This document shows positions 46,390 to 59,600 of a stretch of 64,000 nucleotides of DNA, piece by piece. A program made the translations under genes and the position numbers. The notes beneath the pieces were generated by a model that was not told the origin of the DNA, made no database searches, and saw only the letters and a program-made list of their open reading frames with translations. Source of the DNA: Episyrphus balteatus (taxonomy: Eukaryota > Arthropoda > Insecta > Diptera > Syrphidae); the NCBI RefSeq assembly GCF_945859705.1, contig NC_079134.1:159933718-159997717 (forward strand), given 5' to 3'. Each line of letters begins with the position of its first letter. The stretch's first letter is position 1.

Positions 46390-49300
46390 ATGGATACCCA
46401 AGTAATGGAAGCTGTAAATGAGTTTCTGGTAAGAAAGCCTACTAATTTTTTACTTTGCATTTTTGTTAAAAAATTAAATTTTACAGAAAGTAGAAAATAT
46501 CGAAGAAGCATTTTTATGTGTTATTGTTCATAAAACCGATGGAGAAAAAGAAAAAGCACAAAAATTTACAAATAATATTGGTAAGAGATGGAGTGAATTT
46601 GGGTTAGGTGTTGTTGGGGCTCGTTTAACTGAGTGAATTTCTTGTGTGTTTCCATAGTGTCTATCTTTAATACTTTGGCTCCAGAGTCCAAAGAAACAGT
46701 CATCAGGCAATATGTTCAACGATCTGCAGCCAGTGCCAATTTAAACCAATTAAAAGTGTTGATGGATACTTTGGGCAAACTTGTCGCGGGTAATCTCATC
46801 ACGGCTAAGTAAGTTCATTTCAATAAGGAACCTCTTCTTTAAACAAAATTGTTTTTCATTTTCTAGACTTCTGTGCGATAAGATACTTCTCTGTGAGAAA
46901 TTGGTTTACGAGAACAAGAACTTTTGGGTGGAGGGTTTCAAACTTATAAAAAAAGTTATAACTCATGTGGATTACAAAGGAGTCAGGGAAATAATGAAAG
47001 TAAGAACTACACTCCTGCTCAAATTTAACGTACATACTAATTATTCCTTATTTCGTGACCTTTGTTGAATTAAATATGTAATTCTATGTGGGCTAAAAAA
47101 ATGGACCTCAAGTCCACATAGAATTACATATTTAACAGTTTTTTTATGTGGGCTATAAGTCATACACATATTTTATTAAATTTTTTCTTTCTTCATCAAG
47201 CCTTTAAATAAAAATATTACTATCTGTCTTTATATCAATAACAATTAATTAAGAGCAGATTTCATAGTCGTTGCTCAAGTTGAGATTTTTCTCAACTTAA
47301 GCATTCTTTAAAGTATTGTCATTATTCGCAGTTAGAAAAGAGCGATCCACTTGAGTAAAGTAAAATCTCGTCTTCTGAATCATCTGAAAATATATTTTTT
47401 TTTTAAATAATTCTTCATCGATTTGGTGTTGTTTTTGTTGCGATAGACGATATTTAACATTAAAAAAAAAAATTAAACGAATAGGAAATTATTTTAAAAA
47501 ATATATATTTTTAGATGATAGTTTCCTCAAATCAGCCAAATTTCATTCTGAGTTTGATTGAAAAAAAAAAAATATTTTGTCAAGTCAAGATTTTACTCTA
47601 CTCATGCCTAAGTTAAGAAAGTTGAGTAACGACTATGATTTTCGCCCTAAATAATACTTACAAAAAGAACAATATTTGTTGAGATACAAATAATTTTTGA
47701 TTTATACACTTCGCGTCACTTGAATAGAAACAACAATTTTTCTTTAGAAAATACCGATTGGCGCTTCGGTGAGGTAACTTAGTAGATTTTTGATTTTGCA
47801 TTTTCAAAGAGGAACTTTTAACAAACAAAGTTGTAAAAACAAAAAACCCAAAACAGAAACCGTATGGCTACTAGTTGCGTTTTTTCGCATTACTTCACAA
47901 AAAACAGTGTTTTTTTTGCGTCACTTGAATAGAAACAAGCTCTTAAATTAGATAAAAATGATAAAAAATCATGGACAACACTAATTTTTGTGAAGCAGTC
48001 TTAAACTTTGACATTATGTGCACATTATAACCAATAATGGGCTACGAGCTACCATTAGGCATCACAGAAAATGCATAAATAGCAGCTAACATTGGAAATG
48101 CACTTGCACTATGCAAAATCGCGAAAGATATTGGAAAATTTACCAAATTTGCATGAGAATATTTTTGAAATATCGTAAACTAGTGATTGAATAAAAAAAT
48201 AAGACAGGTGAGACCCAAATCATGAAAATCAACGCAAAACGTTTGCATTAAATATTTTTTTTTTAATACTCGTGGAATGTCTTACAAATTTGACTTTTTG
48301 ACTTTATATTAGGTCTGTGTAGTGAAAAAAGTCTAGGATAGAACAGATCAGAGCAGCACAAGTTTGTAAATACTGTCAGAACAAGAAAGAACAGAAAAGT
48401 TCAACTTCGTATTTAACAAGATTGACAATTATCTAAATCAATTGCAAAAATTTAAATTCAAAAATAATTTCTTGAAATGATTTCTTACTAAAATAAATTA
48501 TTTACTAGCACTTTTATTATTTATTAATCAAAAACTCTTAAGAAATTCACTTTTTAAAATCTTATTTTTTCTTATTTTTATCACAATCAAACAAATAGCT
48601 GGCAATTGCCACTTTTCACTCACTTGCTCTACTCCAAAAGCAGGAGCAGAAAAACTTGAACTTTTTTGTGCTAAACAAATTCATGAAACATAAAATGACA
48701 GATTGTAGAACAAGTAGCGGCGAGTTTTTTTTTCATGAAACACAGAACTTGTACCTTTTGGATCTTTTCTGTTCTTTTCTGTGCGGATCAGATTCATTAA
48801 ACAGACCTATTATCTTCAATATTATAGTTGAAAAAGTTTATGTATGGTCAAATACCCAAAATTTTAAGAAATTCGACGAGTATTAAAAAAAAATATTTAA
48901 TGCATACATTTTGCATTGAATTTTTGTTCAATGCAGAAAATTTTTTATTTGCAATCATTTTTTTTTTCAATGCAAAATAATGTTCTTTTTTTTGGAATAA
49001 AATTTTTTTGCGACCGAAATCCACCTCCAAACAATCTTGATCAACAACAAAACCTTCAAAAGCTAGTTCGTGGAATGAACAGAAGACCCCAAGTTATCAT
49101 ATGCGCTAGAGGAGACAATACCAAGCATTTAATAAAACAAAAAAAAAATAAATGAAAAATTATTTTAATATCAGTTTTCAGACCTTGAATTGTTAATTTG
49201 ATTTATCTTTTTTTTTTTTTGGTTGATAATACTGTTGCAGTTAAGCATTTTTTGACTTGCTAAACAATAATGAAACGCAAAAAAAATACAGCAACGAATT

Positions 49301-52300
49301 TTAAAGCTATTTTAAATAAAATACAGGGGTATAACTAAAGAAAAAAAAAGTGTGCGTTAATTTTGAGCAGGAGTGTATATTGAAGTTTCGAAACTTTCTT
49401 TGCAACCCTTTATATCTTCCATAGATTTGTCGTGAAAAATCCCAGTCTTTTCCCGTCAACATCAATGTAAGCTTCTTGCCGCAATTATTGGCTCTGGAAG
49501 ATACAATTCGTTTCATATTCAATAGGAACAACTGTCTTCTGCCGGCCTATTTCATAGCCAATGAAATAATGAAACCATTCTCCTTTCATTGGGTAAGATT
49601 TTCTGCCTTGTCAGCCTTTTCACTGAACTCCTTAAAACTCTATTTTGCCGTTTTTTTTTTTTAAAGAAAATCAACAAACTTATGACGGATTTTGTTGAAG
49701 AATTCCGTCACACCGCCCAAATGGTCTCCATAATTGGTCATCAACACATGCTGCCAATAGTTGAACCCTTTGGCTATGCTGATCACATGATGAACTCCTG
49801 GAAACTAGATCATAACACATTGAAATTCAATTTTAAAGGGAGTCTTCCTTACGAACCGGAACTTCTTGAAGAACAACCACAACTATTGAGATATGTCTTA
49901 GATCAACCATATTCTCGTGAAATGGTTTCGATAATGTTGAATTTACAAAAGCAACAGAAACAACGATGTAATGCCCTGGAAGAGCAAATGGTCAATTTGA
50001 GTATCAAGGCAATGGAAATGACCGAAACTGATATGAATGCCTCATCGACAGATGAAACTACATCACCCAATGAATGGGTCTGGTTGCATTTGTCATCGCA
50101 GTTGATTTATTTTGTTTTGTTTCAAATTGTCAGTTTTCAGCATATTGTTTTGTCTTTGTATGAAAAGGTAAGTTTTTATTATATGATTCGATTGTTTTAG
50201 ATATAATCTTTTTTGTACATAAAATAGCTTTCAAAAAGAGAATTAAGGAAAGGAAGAGATCAATTGATGTGGATTTTACTTCAATTCATTTCGGGGAGTA
50301 TTCAAAAGAATCCAGTAGGTTTTGTATAGGAAGTTTTAAAGTTGAATTTATTAATATTTCAATTGCAGATCTCAAATTTCCTGCCTATGTTTAAACTTTT
50401 CGACTTGCTGTATCCAGAACAGGAACCACTTAAGTTACCCGATTGTAATAAGTCGACATCTATGAAACAGGTAAGTTTTATGGCTATGAAAAGTTTAATA
50501 TTTTTTACTGGCAAAAAAAAACGTATTAAAAAAACAACAACACTGGTAATTTTTGTTTGCCTTTTTAATTTATTAGTCTCTTGTTTTTAAGGTTAACTTA
50601 TTATATGGTGTAATTGTTTGCGTTTTTTTTAAATAATTTTAATCCTTTTTTACATTTCTTATAAAATTAATTTTTTCCTGTCGGTAGTTAAAAATACTTT
50701 ACTTATATCTTAAAAATTGCTGCTGCTGTATTGTTTTTTAAAAATTAAATTTTATAAATTAAATGGGGATTAGACTTTATGTTGATATATATATTTTTTT
50801 AAAGCCAGAGCTTATACCCATCTGTAAAATAAAAATCAGACTATCAACACATTTTGTAGTTGGATCGTTTGAAAACAGAATTTTTTTTTATAAAAATGAA
50901 GATAATTTAAAAATGATCTTTAAAAACGGACGTTGTAACACTCCCTAAAACGATTATATTTTTAAATTAAACTTTTTTAAAGTAGGTATTAAATATATTT
51001 ATTTATAATAAAATATAAGTTTTGCAGAAAAAATGGTAGTTTTAAGTAGTTTTAATCATAAAATTTTAGCTCTTGAAAAATAAGTTTTTCGAAAACTCCA
51101 GTGTTTTTTTTTTTTTTTGTAAAAACGATAATTAATAAAGATGCAAATGTTATTTTTAGATGGCTCCAATTTGCATCTGGATTCATCTAATGAAAAAAGC
51201 AAGACTAGAAAACATGAACATAAATCGTCCTATTCCAATTGCTTTAAAAAATCATCATGAGTAAGTCAACTATTTCACATTACTTTTTAAAAATAAAATT
51301 CAAATTAACAATTTTATCTAGATTTCTTCAACACTTGGTCATGCCAAATACAATGATGTCAATGAGTTTAGGAAATGACTTTCGTATCATACTCCTTTGC
51401 AATGCATATTCAACCAATCAAGAGTACTTCTCACGTCCAATGAATATACTAGTTGAGGCATTAAATGGAAATGCAAAAGCTGTTGGTGCACCTGGACCAT
51501 CGAATGTCTCACAAATATCACCTGTACCATTTTCAATGGTAGTATTGGATAGTTTAACTGTTCATAGTAAAATGTCTCTTATTCATAGGTAAATTTTATT
51601 TTGGTTTTATAATCGATTTAATTTAAATGAAAACAAATTGATTTAATTTCAGTTTTGTGTCGCAAATGATAAAACAATCACAAACAAAAAGTTCAGTACC
51701 TGCTCCAGCACTGGTCGAAACTTATTCTAGACTATTAGTTTATACTGAAATTGAGTCTCTTGGTATAAAGGGATTTTTAAGTAAATATATTGTCACTAAT
51801 TTAGGACGACAAAGAATTAATCTATGATATTTTTGAAGGTCAACTATTGCCAGCAGTATTTAAACATCATGCATGGGGCATTTTGCATACTCTTTTGGAA
51901 ATGTTTTCCTATCGTCTTCATCATATTCCTACACATTATCGTGTACAATTACTATCTCATTTGCATTCACTAGCATCTGTTCCACAAACAAACAAAATGC
52001 AATTAAATTTATGGTAAGTTCAATCATGAAATCTTGTTATTTTAACCATTTTCGTGAATTTGATTTCTTGTAGTTTTGAATCTACTGCTTTGCGCCTGAT
52101 CACTGGACTAGGTTCAGCGGAAGTTCAGCCGCAACTTTCTCGTTATTTCAATGACAAAACTCCAGGCTCAGTTGCATCTGGTGAAAGTGAAGAACTTAAT
52201 CGTGTTTTGATTCTCACTCTTGCAAGATCGATGCATATTACTGGATCAGGTAAGGATTTAAGTTTTTTTGGGAGATTTCGGGTTAATATGACTTTATTCT

Positions 52301-55202
52301 CTTTTTTAAGGTGACGATTTACAACCTTGGTGCAAGGATCTTCTTTCGAACATCATGCAAAACACTCCTCATTCCTGGGCCAAGCATTCACTTGAGTGTT
52401 TCCCTCCAGCTTTAAATGAATTCTTTACTCAAAACAGCACTCCTCTGGAGAATAAGCAACAGCTTAAAAAATCAGTAGACGAAGAGTATTGTAATTGGAC
52501 ATCAATGTCCAATGAAAATGACATCATTGCTCATTTCATTCGACCAAATACAAATCCTCTGTTTTTGTGTCTTCTTTTCAAAATGATTTGGGAAACTGAA
52601 AATATAAGTCCAGTTGCATACAAGTAAGGAAACTATTCAAATATTTTTATAAGGGAACTCTAAGGATTTATTTGTTTTTTCTAGGATCTTAGAAGGCATC
52701 AGTGCTCGAGCTCTGTCGGCTCATTTACGAAAACTCTGCGACTATCTTGTTTATGAAGTTGCCAATTCCAATGGCAAGGATTTCATCCACAAGTGTGTCG
52801 ATACTATCAATAACATGATCTGGAAATATAATGTTGTTACAATTGATCGAGTTGTTTTATGTCTGGCCCTCCGAACTCAAGAAGGGAATGAAGCACAAGT
52901 ATGCTTCCTCATAATTCAGTTGCTTCTGCTGAAAGTATCCGAATTGAGAAATCGAGTTCAGGAATTTTTCAAAGATAATAGTCCAGATCATTGGAAACAA
53001 AATAATTGGTAAGACAAAATTGAAGAACAAAAGTCTAAACTGCTCATACATTACTTTTTTTTCCTCAGGCACGAAAAGCATCTTGCTTTCCATCAAAAGT
53101 ACCCTGAAAAGTTTGCACCTGACGAATCTGCGTCACATCCTCCTCTTCCTGTTTACTTTGGTAATGTTTGCTTGAGATTCCTTCCCGTGCTTGATATCGT
53201 TTTTCATCGATTCATCGAATTACCTATTCAGCATGTTCATCAAATTCTCGAAGTCATTCTTGATCATTTGGGATGTCTTTACAAGTTTCATGGTAAGTTC
53301 AAGTACAATAAAAAAAATCTTCTCCTTTTGCATTTCAATTTGTTTTTTCTAGATCGTCCCATAACCTATCTCTACAATACTCTTCACTTTTATGAGTGGA
53401 TATTGCGAGACACACCTTCGTTGAAGAAAAAACTGGTAAGTGCTGTCACAGGTGCTCTAGTCGATGTTCGTCCACCAAATTGGGCTCTCAGCGAACAATA
53501 TCAAATTTATTTGCAAAGTAAAGAAGCCCTCTGGAATCCTGAACTAAGTTATTATATGAGTCTTCTCCGACGATTGGCTGATAGTAAGTTTCTCATCAAA
53601 TATCTTAAAAAAGGTCTTGGCTAATTTTTTCTTTCTTAATCAGCAATTAGTGGTAAAAACTACTTCTACGTCACTGACTGGCGTTTTAGTGAATTCCCAA
53701 ATGCTCCAAGTCATGCTCTATATGTTACTTGTGTTGAATTACTAAGTTTGCCAGTAACTCCACAAATTGTTGGCAATAATCTAATCGATGTGATTGTCAA
53801 AGGCTATCCGTTGATTCCACAAAAAGAAATCCATGCTTACATTAACGCTGTTGGAATTGTTCTTGCTGCTTTGCCAGAAGCCTATTGGAGTACCATCTAT
53901 GATCGTTTGCAAGAAGTAATAAGCTCACCAAAGATGCTCAAGTGGTCTTATCGATTTTCGGCATTTGAATTGTTTAATTTCAAAACTGTGCGTGAAGCAA
54001 TGATAGAGAAAGTTTATGCTGTAGTTTTAGCTGTGGCACATTCAGTGTTTCATCATATGGGTGGATTTAAATTGGCCACAATGACGAGGTAAATAGACAT
54101 ACTTGGGTCAAGACCTCATCAAATTGACTCTCACTCTTATTTTTGTTTAGATATTTGAAAGAAAAACTGAAGCCTTGTGTTAAAACTTCCCATCAGTTAG
54201 TATTTTTGTGTCACGTATTTGGACCATTTCTTCAGCGAATTGAACAAGAGAAACCAAATGCGGTCGCAGGAATTGCTATTCTCTTGTATGAGCTTCTCGA
54301 AGTTGTCGATAAGCATAATTGGAGTGAAAATCTGGAATATATGGATCAAATTTGTGACTTTTTGTAGGTTTTTTCATAACTTCTTCCCAAAAGGTAGTTT
54401 CTTAATCTTTTTTCTAATGATTCTAGATACCACATTAAATATATTCACGTTGGAAATATTATTAAAAATGAGTCAGAAACTATTATTAAGCGTTTGAGGC
54501 CGGCTCTGCAAATGCGATTGAGATTTATAACTCATCTTAATTTGGAGGACATTCATTCGGAGAAAACGTAAGTCTTTTTTATTTTTGTTCTATTCTTTTA
54601 ATTTAAGTTCATTTTGTTTCTTCCATAGTGAACCAGCAACCCCACAACAGCAACAACAACAACAGCAGCAGCAGCAACAACAACAACAACAATCAAATAT
54701 TGGTATGTCAACAAATCAACCAACAACATCACAAATGAGTCAGGGAATTCCAACGCAACAGCAACAAATTCAACCCCAAATCATTCAACAACAACAGCAA
54801 CAACAACAACAGCAGCAGCAACAACAACAACAACAGCAACAAGTTATGCAACAACAAGTACAGCAAACACCTCAACAACAACAGCAACAACAACCACAAC
54901 AACAATTATCCCAAATGAATCCCATGGCTGGTATGACTCAACAACAGATGCAACAACAAATGCAAATGCAACAACATCAACATTTACAAATGCAACAACA
55001 ACAGCAAATGCAAATGCAACAACAACAACAATTACAACAACAGCAACAACAATTCCAACTTCAACAACAACAACAGCAACAACATTTGCAACAACAACAA
55101 ATTCAACACATTCAACAGCAACAACAAATGCAAATGCAACAACAGCAATTGCAACAACAGCAATTACAACAACAACAAAATATGGGCATGCGTCATAATT
55201 AA
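46390..55202 (+). CDS. MED23: Mediator complex subunit 23 (MED23)
   Basis: Tail-module subunit of Mediator, linking DNA-bound activators to RNA polymerase II in the nucleus. Exons: 46390-46428, 46487-46580, 46658-46808, 46867-46999, 49425-49592, 49667-50167, 50228-50314, 50369-50470, 51160-51260, 51322-51588, 51653-51780, 51839-52013, 52074-52249, 52311-52623, 52685-53008, 53069-53292, 53353-53583, 53644-54088, 54151-54363, 54427-54567, 54629-55202. All join in phase: 4587 nt, 1528 aa. Conserved MED23 blocks occur in order: VDYKGVRE, NNCLLPAYF, MNSWKLDHNTL, LRYVLDQPYSREMV, FISGSIQKN, FDLLYPE, LLCNAYSTN, ETYSRLLVY, AWGILHTLLEMFSYR, ESTALRLITGLG, SMSNENDII, GNEAQVC, PVYFGNVCLRFLPV, TYLYNTLH. 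The last exon adds a ~190-residue Gln-rich tail, making the protein longer than usual (~1370-1440). Intron 4 (2.4 kb) holds transposable elements. Confidence 0.95.
47253..47647. mobile_element. 395-bp foldback element in MED23 intron 4, TAA flanks
   Basis: The left GAGC, then ATTTCATAGTCGTTGCTCAA, is inverted at the right (TTGAGTAACGACTATGATT, then TTCGCCC). TAA stands outside both ends (47250-47252 and 47648-47650). CAAGTTGAG and CTCAACTTAAG words repeat through the arms. Its ends resemble those of the 941-bp element at 60732-61672, so both may belong to one group with TAA duplications (PIF/Harbinger-like by that criterion). Confidence 0.65.
48312..48807. mobile_element. 496-bp element with TATTA duplication
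   Basis: The ends GGTCTGTGTAGTGA and TTCATTAAACAGACC are inverted, with TATTA outside both (48307-48311 and 48808-48812). Inner parts also pair (GAACAGATCAGAG against GCGGATCAGATTC; AGAAAGAACAGAAAAG against CTTTTCTGTTCTTTTCTG). It lies in MED23 intron 4. Non-coding. Confidence 0.65.
54640..55195 (+). repeat. MED23: CAA/CAG repeat region coding the MED23 glutamine tail
   Basis: Mixed CAA and CAG codons encode several glutamine runs (two of roughly 16 and 20) broken by Met, Leu, His and Pro, to the stop. CAA dominates, and the mix interrupts pure repeats, which limits slippage. Length will vary between individuals. It may be a low-complexity activation-type tail, but no function is shown. Confidence 0.95.
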
Positions 55203-56644
55203 AATTTAAGAATAATTTTATATTTTTTTTAGTTTGTCTGTCCTTTTACGTCTTAAAATGTCTCGTCTTTTTTTTATATTTAAAGAAAAAAAAAAGGAAA
55301 TATATGTGCAACATGCGTGTTTAGTGTGCGTATTTTAAGTAAAAAAAATCCATATAACGTGCTTTAAATTTGAATAGAATTTTGAGTCAGTTAATCATCA
55401 GCCACTAAAGTAACAACATCCAAACTAGCTTTAGTCTTGAGAAATTAAGTAAGTACAAATTACATGCAAACTAGTGACCTCCTGAACTGTCGGTGGTGGC
55501 AGCGTAAATTGTTTGATTGCCAGTGAAACTGTAATATTGCCTGTAAGACTGTTTGCTTTCCAGTGAAAACTGTTTGATTTCCAATGAAAACTGGGGTGGA
55601 ATGATTTGCGTTGTGAGCCGTTTTTATTCCAACTGGAGTTTGTTTTTTGGGAATATTATTTAATTTCCAATCTAGGGTAAGTTTGATCATTTGACAAGTC
55701 GAAGCATTGGATCTCTTTGGATCCATTGTACTCAGCATGGTTTAGGTTGTGAAGGATTTGAAGAATATGAAAATAGTTAAGTGGAATTTTAGTTATGTGT
55801 TTGGGGTGCCTCACTGAACAATCTTGAAATATGAATGAATTTCTCCGAGAGCTGTTTTTCTGGTTCTAGCTTAGCTTGGCACTCGCAGAGGAAGTATAGC
55901 CCTCTTCCACCTCTTCGTTTTGACACCCTCTACACAAATCAAGGCATATCATTTTTTTACAAACTAGAAAGATATACCATTGATCCAATTTTCATACTCC
56001 AACAGATTTTAGAAAATCTTGATTTTAAAGTCCATTATGATAGCGTAAATATAGACAAATTAAAGAGCCAAGTGCCACGTCGTGTCTCTGCATCATTGCC
56101 AAACTCATACTATTTAAGATTTTAACAAGTCGAAGAAAAAAATCCTAAATACACTACAATGTAAGTTTTATTAAATAATTTAAGAGTATGTATACATAAT
56201 TCGTAAATATTACTTTTTAAAATTACGTGTTCCACATGCACAATATTTGTTTTTTTTTTTTTTTTTTTTTGTAGTTTATATTTTTAATAATAAAAATATT
56301 GCATTTGGCAAACTTCACTCATCCGGAAAATATGGTTACGACACACAAAAACGCCAAACAAATAAAAATTAAATTAAACAAAAAATTTAAAAAATTCTCC
56401 ACCTACTCAAATCGAGTAGCTTTTTAGATCTTCTTTTTTGACTTAGAAATATCATCCAGCTCCTAAAATAATATCATTAAACTACAGAGTAACTCTACTG
56501 CATCATGGCGCATTCTTCATCATCGATCTCGTCAATTTGAATTTCATAAAATTGATGTTTTTCTAAAAATTTTGTATAAGTTGGTCTCTTAAACGAAATC
56601 CTCTTAAAAACTCCAATTACAGAAGAAGGTATCAAAGCGTTAAG
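55203..56644. other. Intergenic region between convergent MED23 and Cdk5
   Basis: It holds both 3' ends. AATAAA on the minus strand at 56167-56172 is a plausible Cdk5 poly(A) signal. A long poly-T tract is at 56251-56270. At 55490-55600 a short unit like CTGTTTG, then TTCCAGTGAAAA, repeats about three times. An open frame running to a stop at 56123-56125 sits behind a good acceptor (TTTTTCTGGTTCTAG, ending 55870); it is treated under findings. Confidence 0.45.
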
Positions 56645-59600
56645 TTAAGAGTGACTAGTTGAACTTTCTGTAAAATATGGATGCTGCATCGCCTGTTCGG
56701 CACTTATTCTCTGATTGGGACGACAAATGAGTAGTTTTTGCAGCAGATCACGTCCTTTGGAATTCAGTCGGGGAACAATTTGACTCCATGAAGTTATTGG
56801 AGGAAATGCTGAAAGAAAAAAATGTAAATTTTTAATTTTGATCTAAAAGAATTTTATTTTATACTCACATGGCAGCGATACGTAATCGGATAGATGCGTA
56901 ACTCCTGGCCAAGATTCTTCTGTTGGTGTACCCAACACTCGGAATATACGCAACAATTGATCAAGAACATCCGAACCTGGGAAGAGTGGACGTCCAGCAT
57001 CGGCAAGCTCAGCAAATATACAACCCGCTGACCACATATCAATGCTGGTGGTGTAGAGCTTTGCTCCGAATAGAACATCTGGTGGACGATACCACAAAGT
57101 CACAACCTCGGCTGAGTAACATTTTACTGGAATACCAAAAGCTCGCGCAAGACCTTAAAGTTATTAAAAAATACAAAAGAAAAAAGTAATGAGAATTAAT
57201 TTAAGAAAGAAACCATAAGCATCTTGGCATTAAAGTGCTATATAATACACATTTAACTTTATTTGTAATTTAGCAGGGCAGATATTCAACTTCAATCAAA
57301 GAAAACTTTGGATCTTGTATAATTTCGGATTGTAAATTTCCATAAATATCGAAATAAGAAAACAAACACTTTTAGAGTCGGGAAACCAAGATGGAAAAAA
57401 CCCGACTATAGCAATAATTTTATTTATAATAAATACCGTTACATAAGGATTTTGTACTCTGTACGTTTCTTAATTACTTCGCATTATAAATTCTATATTC
57501 TGTACGTTAAATCACATTATATATATTCTATATTCTTATATTATTATATTTCTGTACTCTGTACGCTATTAACTTTATACAACTTTTTATTTAATTATAA
57601 AAACTCGACCGACATGCTTAATACGTCTAGTCGGTACCGGGCTATAGAGAGAACTGAACTGAACTGAATTATATAGAAGTAAGAAAAGGTAGATTTACTA
57701 ATATTATCACAAACAAACATGGTAGACATTATTTAATACAGATACAGATACAAATACAAATACGTTTACATTCTTTTGTATTGCATGTCGGTTCGATACA
57801 GATCTATTAACACTTGAAATTCCAGCTATATTTTCTCAAAACGAGGAATACTAAATTCATCCAAGCAGTTTCATAAAGTTCACTGGAAAACAATGCCAAC
57901 ATAGGACACGACGGTTTTTCGTCAAAGTAGAGAAAGACAAAAACAAAATGTCGCATACTTCGCTTATATTACTTATGCTAGGTGAATAACAAAAGTGTGA
58001 ATAACAAAACTATCACCACCTGTACATTTTGATGTTTTCACGAAAAGTTGGCCTTGAGTATTTTAAATAAACTTTTGGAAACAAATCTCCTAAGCATTTC
58101 TTCTTTTTGAGCGGCTATTTTGAAGATAGTTGCCCTTTTATTCGTTTTTCGTCGTCGCAGCACTAGCAGTCGGGGTAGACATTTTTATCCAGCTCCCAGT
58201 ACAAGTCTTTTTTTTATTCTTTTGTTGAATTTAGGCGCTCTTCTTCTTCTCTTCTTTCTTGGATCTATATTCTACTTCGAGGCGTAACTTTTCATCTGTA
58301 TGATGAGAAAAGACCAATTTTGAATACCATTTTCTTTATACTTATAACTGCTTTAGCTTCATCATTCCACCATGTTTCTGCTTTGCTTGTTTGTTTTGTT
58401 CTTTTAAACCATCTCTTTGGGGTTTTTTTTTTACTAATATTGCACTGGCCAACGCATACAAATTTTGCAAAGTGTTGTTTATCATTTCCTACTAAATTAA
58501 GGGTGCGGATTCCGAAAACAACATTAGTTTTTTTCTAGCAGCTCTAGTTCTTGAGTTATTCATACATGAAAAGGCATAGAAATGCATACAAATTTTTTTT
58601 TGTTAAATTTTTTTGTATGTAAAAAAATTTTTTGTATTTTTATTTTACTTACTGATCCAAAATACAATACATTCAAAATAAATTTTTCCTGCTGAACTTT
58701 AAAAACGCTTGTAATAATAAAATCTAATAAAAATAGTATGAAATCACCCCAAAATGTGTAAAATGAAAATATCTAAAAAAAACTAGAGCTCCTAGAAAGC
58801 AACTAGTGTGATTTTTAAGCTTAGCAAGCCCAAATGCAATAGGTTCGACAAAAAATTTTCTGGAAAATCTTAACAAACATTTAAATTGAGCATAACTTTA
58901 AAATAAGTACGAAATTACTGTGATTTTTAGGTTTACTAACCCTTTATACATTGATTTTAATATAAATTTTTCTTGAAAATTCGAATAAACGCTCAAAATA
59001 ACGAAAACTGAAAAATTTGTATGAATATTTCCCAAATATGAAAAATTAAATATTTCAAAAACTAGAGCTGCTAGAAAGAAACCAATATGATTTTTGAGTT
59101 TACTGAACCCAAATCTATAAAATTAGATACAACCATGGACAGAGAAATATCACACTATTGAGAAAAATCATGCGAATCGAATTTTAGATATTAGGAATGC
59201 TTTTTATAATTTTTTTTCTTTTGGTATATTGTCGAAATAAAGTGATGGAGACAAAAATATCTTAAAAGTACATTTATTTTCTATATTTATTTGCACTAGC
59301 AATATAATGCTTTTTTTGTCTCTTTTGCTAGTGGACAAAGAAATAGCACACATTTGTTTAACCGTTAAGTTTTTATTCCGCGTTCAAAACTTGTAGACGA
59401 AAATGCATTTATTTTATTGCTACTATTTAATTAACAAGTATTTTTGAAAAAAATAGGCAGAAAAAATTATTAAACTGCGAAAAAGGGAGAATTACTTTGA
59501 TCTTCATAGTCAAGGGAAAAATCCTTTTCAATTAGCTTAAACTCTAAATTTTTCGAATAAATGATGGATAAAGCCATTTATTTAGAAAGAGCAAATAGAA

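Noticed and set aside
55460..55738. 92-codon minus-strand frame starting MLSTMDPKRS
   Set aside because: It covers a short DNA repeat (TTTCCAGTGAAAA-like units); there is no recognised domain and no exon signals on that strand.
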